NCBI RefSeq assembly: GCF_001187845.1
Contig: NZ_CP012160.1
Span: forward strand, 2,418,001-2,482,000
DNA length: 64,000 bases
Direction of reading: 5' to 3'
Origin: Octadecabacter temperatus
GTDB taxonomy: Bacteria; Pseudomonadota; Alphaproteobacteria; Rhodobacterales; Rhodobacteraceae
Of the stretch, positions 62,513 to 64,000 are shown piece after piece. The position numbers and the translations under genes were made by a program. Below the pieces are notes generated by a model that did not search any database, was not told the origin of the DNA, and saw only the letters and a program-made list of their open reading frames with translations. How positions within the stretch are numbered: the first letter of the stretch is position 1; every line of letters begins with the position of its first letter.

Positions 62513-62790
62513 AGTTCATGAATAAGTGAATTATGTTTTAGGCCAAAGTGAAGGTTTTGTAACACCGAGCCCGGCGCTCAGCGGAGAAACTCTCTGTAAC
62601 GAGCGGCCGACACACCATCTGAGGTCAATTGGCCTACGGGTTTGCCCGCTGGTTTTCAGTCGGCGACTTCAGACCGGAAAAATAGCCTTTTAGGTTCGCT
62701 TTTTCTGATGGGCTGGATTCGTTTTTTGCGCCGCGAAGTCGTGGTTCTGCTCTGCGGCGGCGAACGACAGGTGCCGTTCGCCTAGACGGT
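62513..62790. other. gap between ars operon and recombinase
   Basis: Holds the ars promoter and operator at its left end. The rest up to 62790 lacks genes; GGGCTGGATTCGTTTTTTGC near 62711 could help end the recombinase message but no clear stem is seen. Confidence 0.5.
62515..62530. promoter_or_regulatory. candidate ArsR operator
   Basis: TTCATGAATAAGTGAA: an inner TTCATGAA palindrome and outer TTCA...TGAA arms, typical of ArsR-family sites, 3 bp upstream of the arsR-arsC start. Confidence 0.5.
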
Positions 62791-63423
62791 TCAGATATCG
62801 ATCCCCTCCGCAATACTCAAAGCATCTTCAAGCTCGACGCCGAGGTAACGCACTGTGCTATCAACCTTCGTATGGCCAAGCAAAAGCTGCACAGCGCGAA
62901 GGTTACCGGTTTTGCGGTAGATTTCCGCAGCTTTGGTCCGGCGCAGTGAATGAGTGCCATAGGCGCTCGGCTCCAACCCGATCGATGTCACCCAATCACG
63001 GACGAGCCGACCGTATTGCCGCGTTGAGATGTGTGGTCGATCGTGGAAACGGCTTGGGAACATGAACTGGCAAGCAAACATCTCAGGCGATTTAACCCAT
63101 AGTAAGACTGAATCGCGCGTGTTTTCAGTCAGTTCGAACTGCACCGGCTTTTTGGTTTTGCTCTGGATCACCAAAACCCGTTCGCGAACGCGATCTCCTT
63201 TTACTAGGTCCGTGACGGTAAGTTTGACCAGATCACAACCGCGCAGTTTGCTATCAATCGCGACGTTGAACAGCGTAAGGTCGCGGGGATAACTAGCAAG
63301 TTCAAGGCGCGCGCGGATCGCCCAGACCTGTTTGGGAAACAGCGGTCGTTTCTGCCCTATGATCCGTCCCTTGTTCCAGGCTTTGCGCTTAGGTGTGACT
63401 GCAGGAAGTTGTACTCTTGGCAT
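62791..63423 (-). CDS. tyrosine recombinase, short form
   Basis: 210 residues from ATG 63423 (GGAGGGCATATT before it). Catalytic residues: Arg 61 (SKLRGCDL), His 158 and Arg 161 (GTHSLRR), His 184 (LLGHT) and Tyr 193 (VRYLG). There is no N-terminal arm-binding domain, as in FimB-size recombinases common in roseobacters. Intact homologue of the frameshifted gene at 37201, same strand. It likely promotes local inversion or excision; target sites not found. Confidence 0.9.
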   Translation of the reverse strand: MPRVQLPAVTPKRKAWNKGRIIGQKRPLFPKQVWAIRARLELASYPRDLTLFNVAIDSKLRGCDLVKLTVTDLVKGDRVRERVLVIQSKTKKPVQFELTENTRDSVLLWVKSPEMFACQFMFPSRFHDRPHISTRQYGRLVRDWVTSIGLEPSAYGTHSLRRTKAAEIYRKTGNLRAVQLLLGHTKVDSTVRYLGVELEDALSIAEGIDI

Positions 63424-63796
63424 AATATGCCCTCCAATCCTCCCTCCAAACCCAGACGTCAGCACCGCGCTGACACCAAAAGCATAGCATTGGATTGAAT
63501 AGCCGTCCTTGGACGCGTGCAGGCGGCATTTCTAAGACTGCATCGTGCCGCAACAAGCCACAAATGATCCTTTCGCCTTTTATCTTTGCTGCGATTTGTT
63601 TGAATGACCACTTTTCCTGCTGCGAAGCTGCATGGAAACTTAGCAGTTGCAGCATTCTCCTTGCTGCGAGCGCGCGCAGCGAGAAAAACGAACTTACAGA
63701 TTGGGCTCAAAGCAGACATTCGCTGCAGATCGCAAGAAATTTTGGAAGGCTTATGGTATGACTTTTGGAAAAGTTATGCTGTGTTCTACAACTGCC

Positions 63797-63967
63797 AGAA
63801 AAAGGGGAAGCATGCGCAACGCAAAAATTGCCCCTTTGATTTCAAAGGCAAAAATAACCACCAAAAAAGATATAGGTTGCGCAAGAAAGATATAGGTTGC
63901 GCAAAGTGAAAAATGGGTACCAAAGCAGCTGTTCGCTGCGATCGCGAACGGTCTAGCTTACCTGAAC
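63797..63967 (+). repeat. dispersed intergenic repeat, copy 2 (long form)
   Basis: Left block 63797-63819 equals 20311-20333. Right block 63899-63967 matches 20328-20396 with 3 differences. About 80 bp separate them here. Confidence 0.85.
63866..63904 (+). repeat. tandem 20-bp repeat
   Basis: AAAGATATAGGTTGCGCAA occurs at 63866-63884 and again at 63886-63904, period 20 bp. It lies at the right junction of the 80-bp insertion. Confidence 0.85.
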
Positions 63968-64000
63968 GTCTGCTGTGCGGACAAAGCCGACCTTGGAGAA

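Larger units (their letters stand above)
63424..64000. other. terminal non-coding region with repeats
   Basis: No gene supported. Contains a repeat fragment near 63702-63745 (CTCAAAGCAGACATTCGCTG), the long-form dispersed repeat 63797-63967 with its tandem 20-mers, and a further degenerate block to the window end. Confidence 0.6.

Noticed and set aside
63866..63904. CRISPR-like array
   Set aside because: Only two copies of a 19-20 bp unit with no spacer between them; no cas genes anywhere in the window.
63604..63909. Open frames in the terminal region, including tandem-repeat-coding ones
   Set aside because: They run through the dispersed repeats and low-complexity Lys-rich codons; no protein family features.

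Overview
The window reads as chromosomal DNA of a marine Rhodobacterales (Roseobacter-clade) alphaproteobacterium. Supporting this are the fabB-fabI pair, a DctPQM TRAP system with its own DctBD pair, PhnF-controlled C-P lyase genes, a fused ArsR-ArsC, and the general codon and GC style. Genus cannot be fixed from the sequence alone. Nearly all DNA is coding, with many 4-bp ATGA gene overlaps. No tRNA, rRNA or CRISPR array was seen.

Region 1 (1-20 kb) is mostly core and metabolic: the end of fabB, fabI, a site-2-type membrane protease, an AraC-type regulator divergent from a secreted hydrolase, SlyD-like isomerase, a HAD/hydrolase/PLP-lyase/nuclease/lactonase run, a Tet-type MFS exporter, a zinc alcohol dehydrogenase, and an enolase-superfamily dehydratase. 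A compact envelope-stress unit follows (TetR, PspA, YiaA-like) with three matching palindromes, then a plsC-cdsA pair, a lipoprotein nuclease and an MltB-type transglycosylase. Region 2 (20-26.3 kb) has an orphan LuxR-type regulator divergent from a four-gene cassette: a large secreted VWA protein, two small secreted proteins and a multi-pass membrane protein. I recognise no function for this cassette.

Region 3 (26.3-38.5 kb) is accessory. It holds a decayed IS110 transposase, an SCP2 protein, a LOTUS-domain protein, a complete TRAP operon with its two-component regulators, and a frameshifted tyrosine recombinase. Its gaps carry scattered copies of a degenerate intergenic repeat.

Region 4 (38.5-58 kb) is a phosphorus-scavenging locus. 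A secreted phytase-like esterase is followed by phnM, an inverted DUF1045 (2H phosphoesterase) gene and a tightly overlapped operon phnG-H-I-HAD-J-transglutaminase-K-L-N. The divergent repressor phnF, a lipid acyltransferase, a secreted glycerophosphodiesterase, a hexapeptide transferase, an SDR and the transporter phnCDEE complete it. PhoB-box-like direct repeats precede phnC, the phosphodiesterase, the acyltransferase and DUF1045, so the locus looks like a joint Pho and PhnF regulon. No phnP is present; DUF1045 is the obvious substitute.

Region 5 (58-64 kb) is an arsenic operon (arsRC fusion, GAPDH, arsJ, aldo/keto reductase). It is followed by an intact tyrosine recombinase homologous to the broken one 25 kb away, and by a second copy of a long intergenic repeat that also occurs at 20.3 kb.
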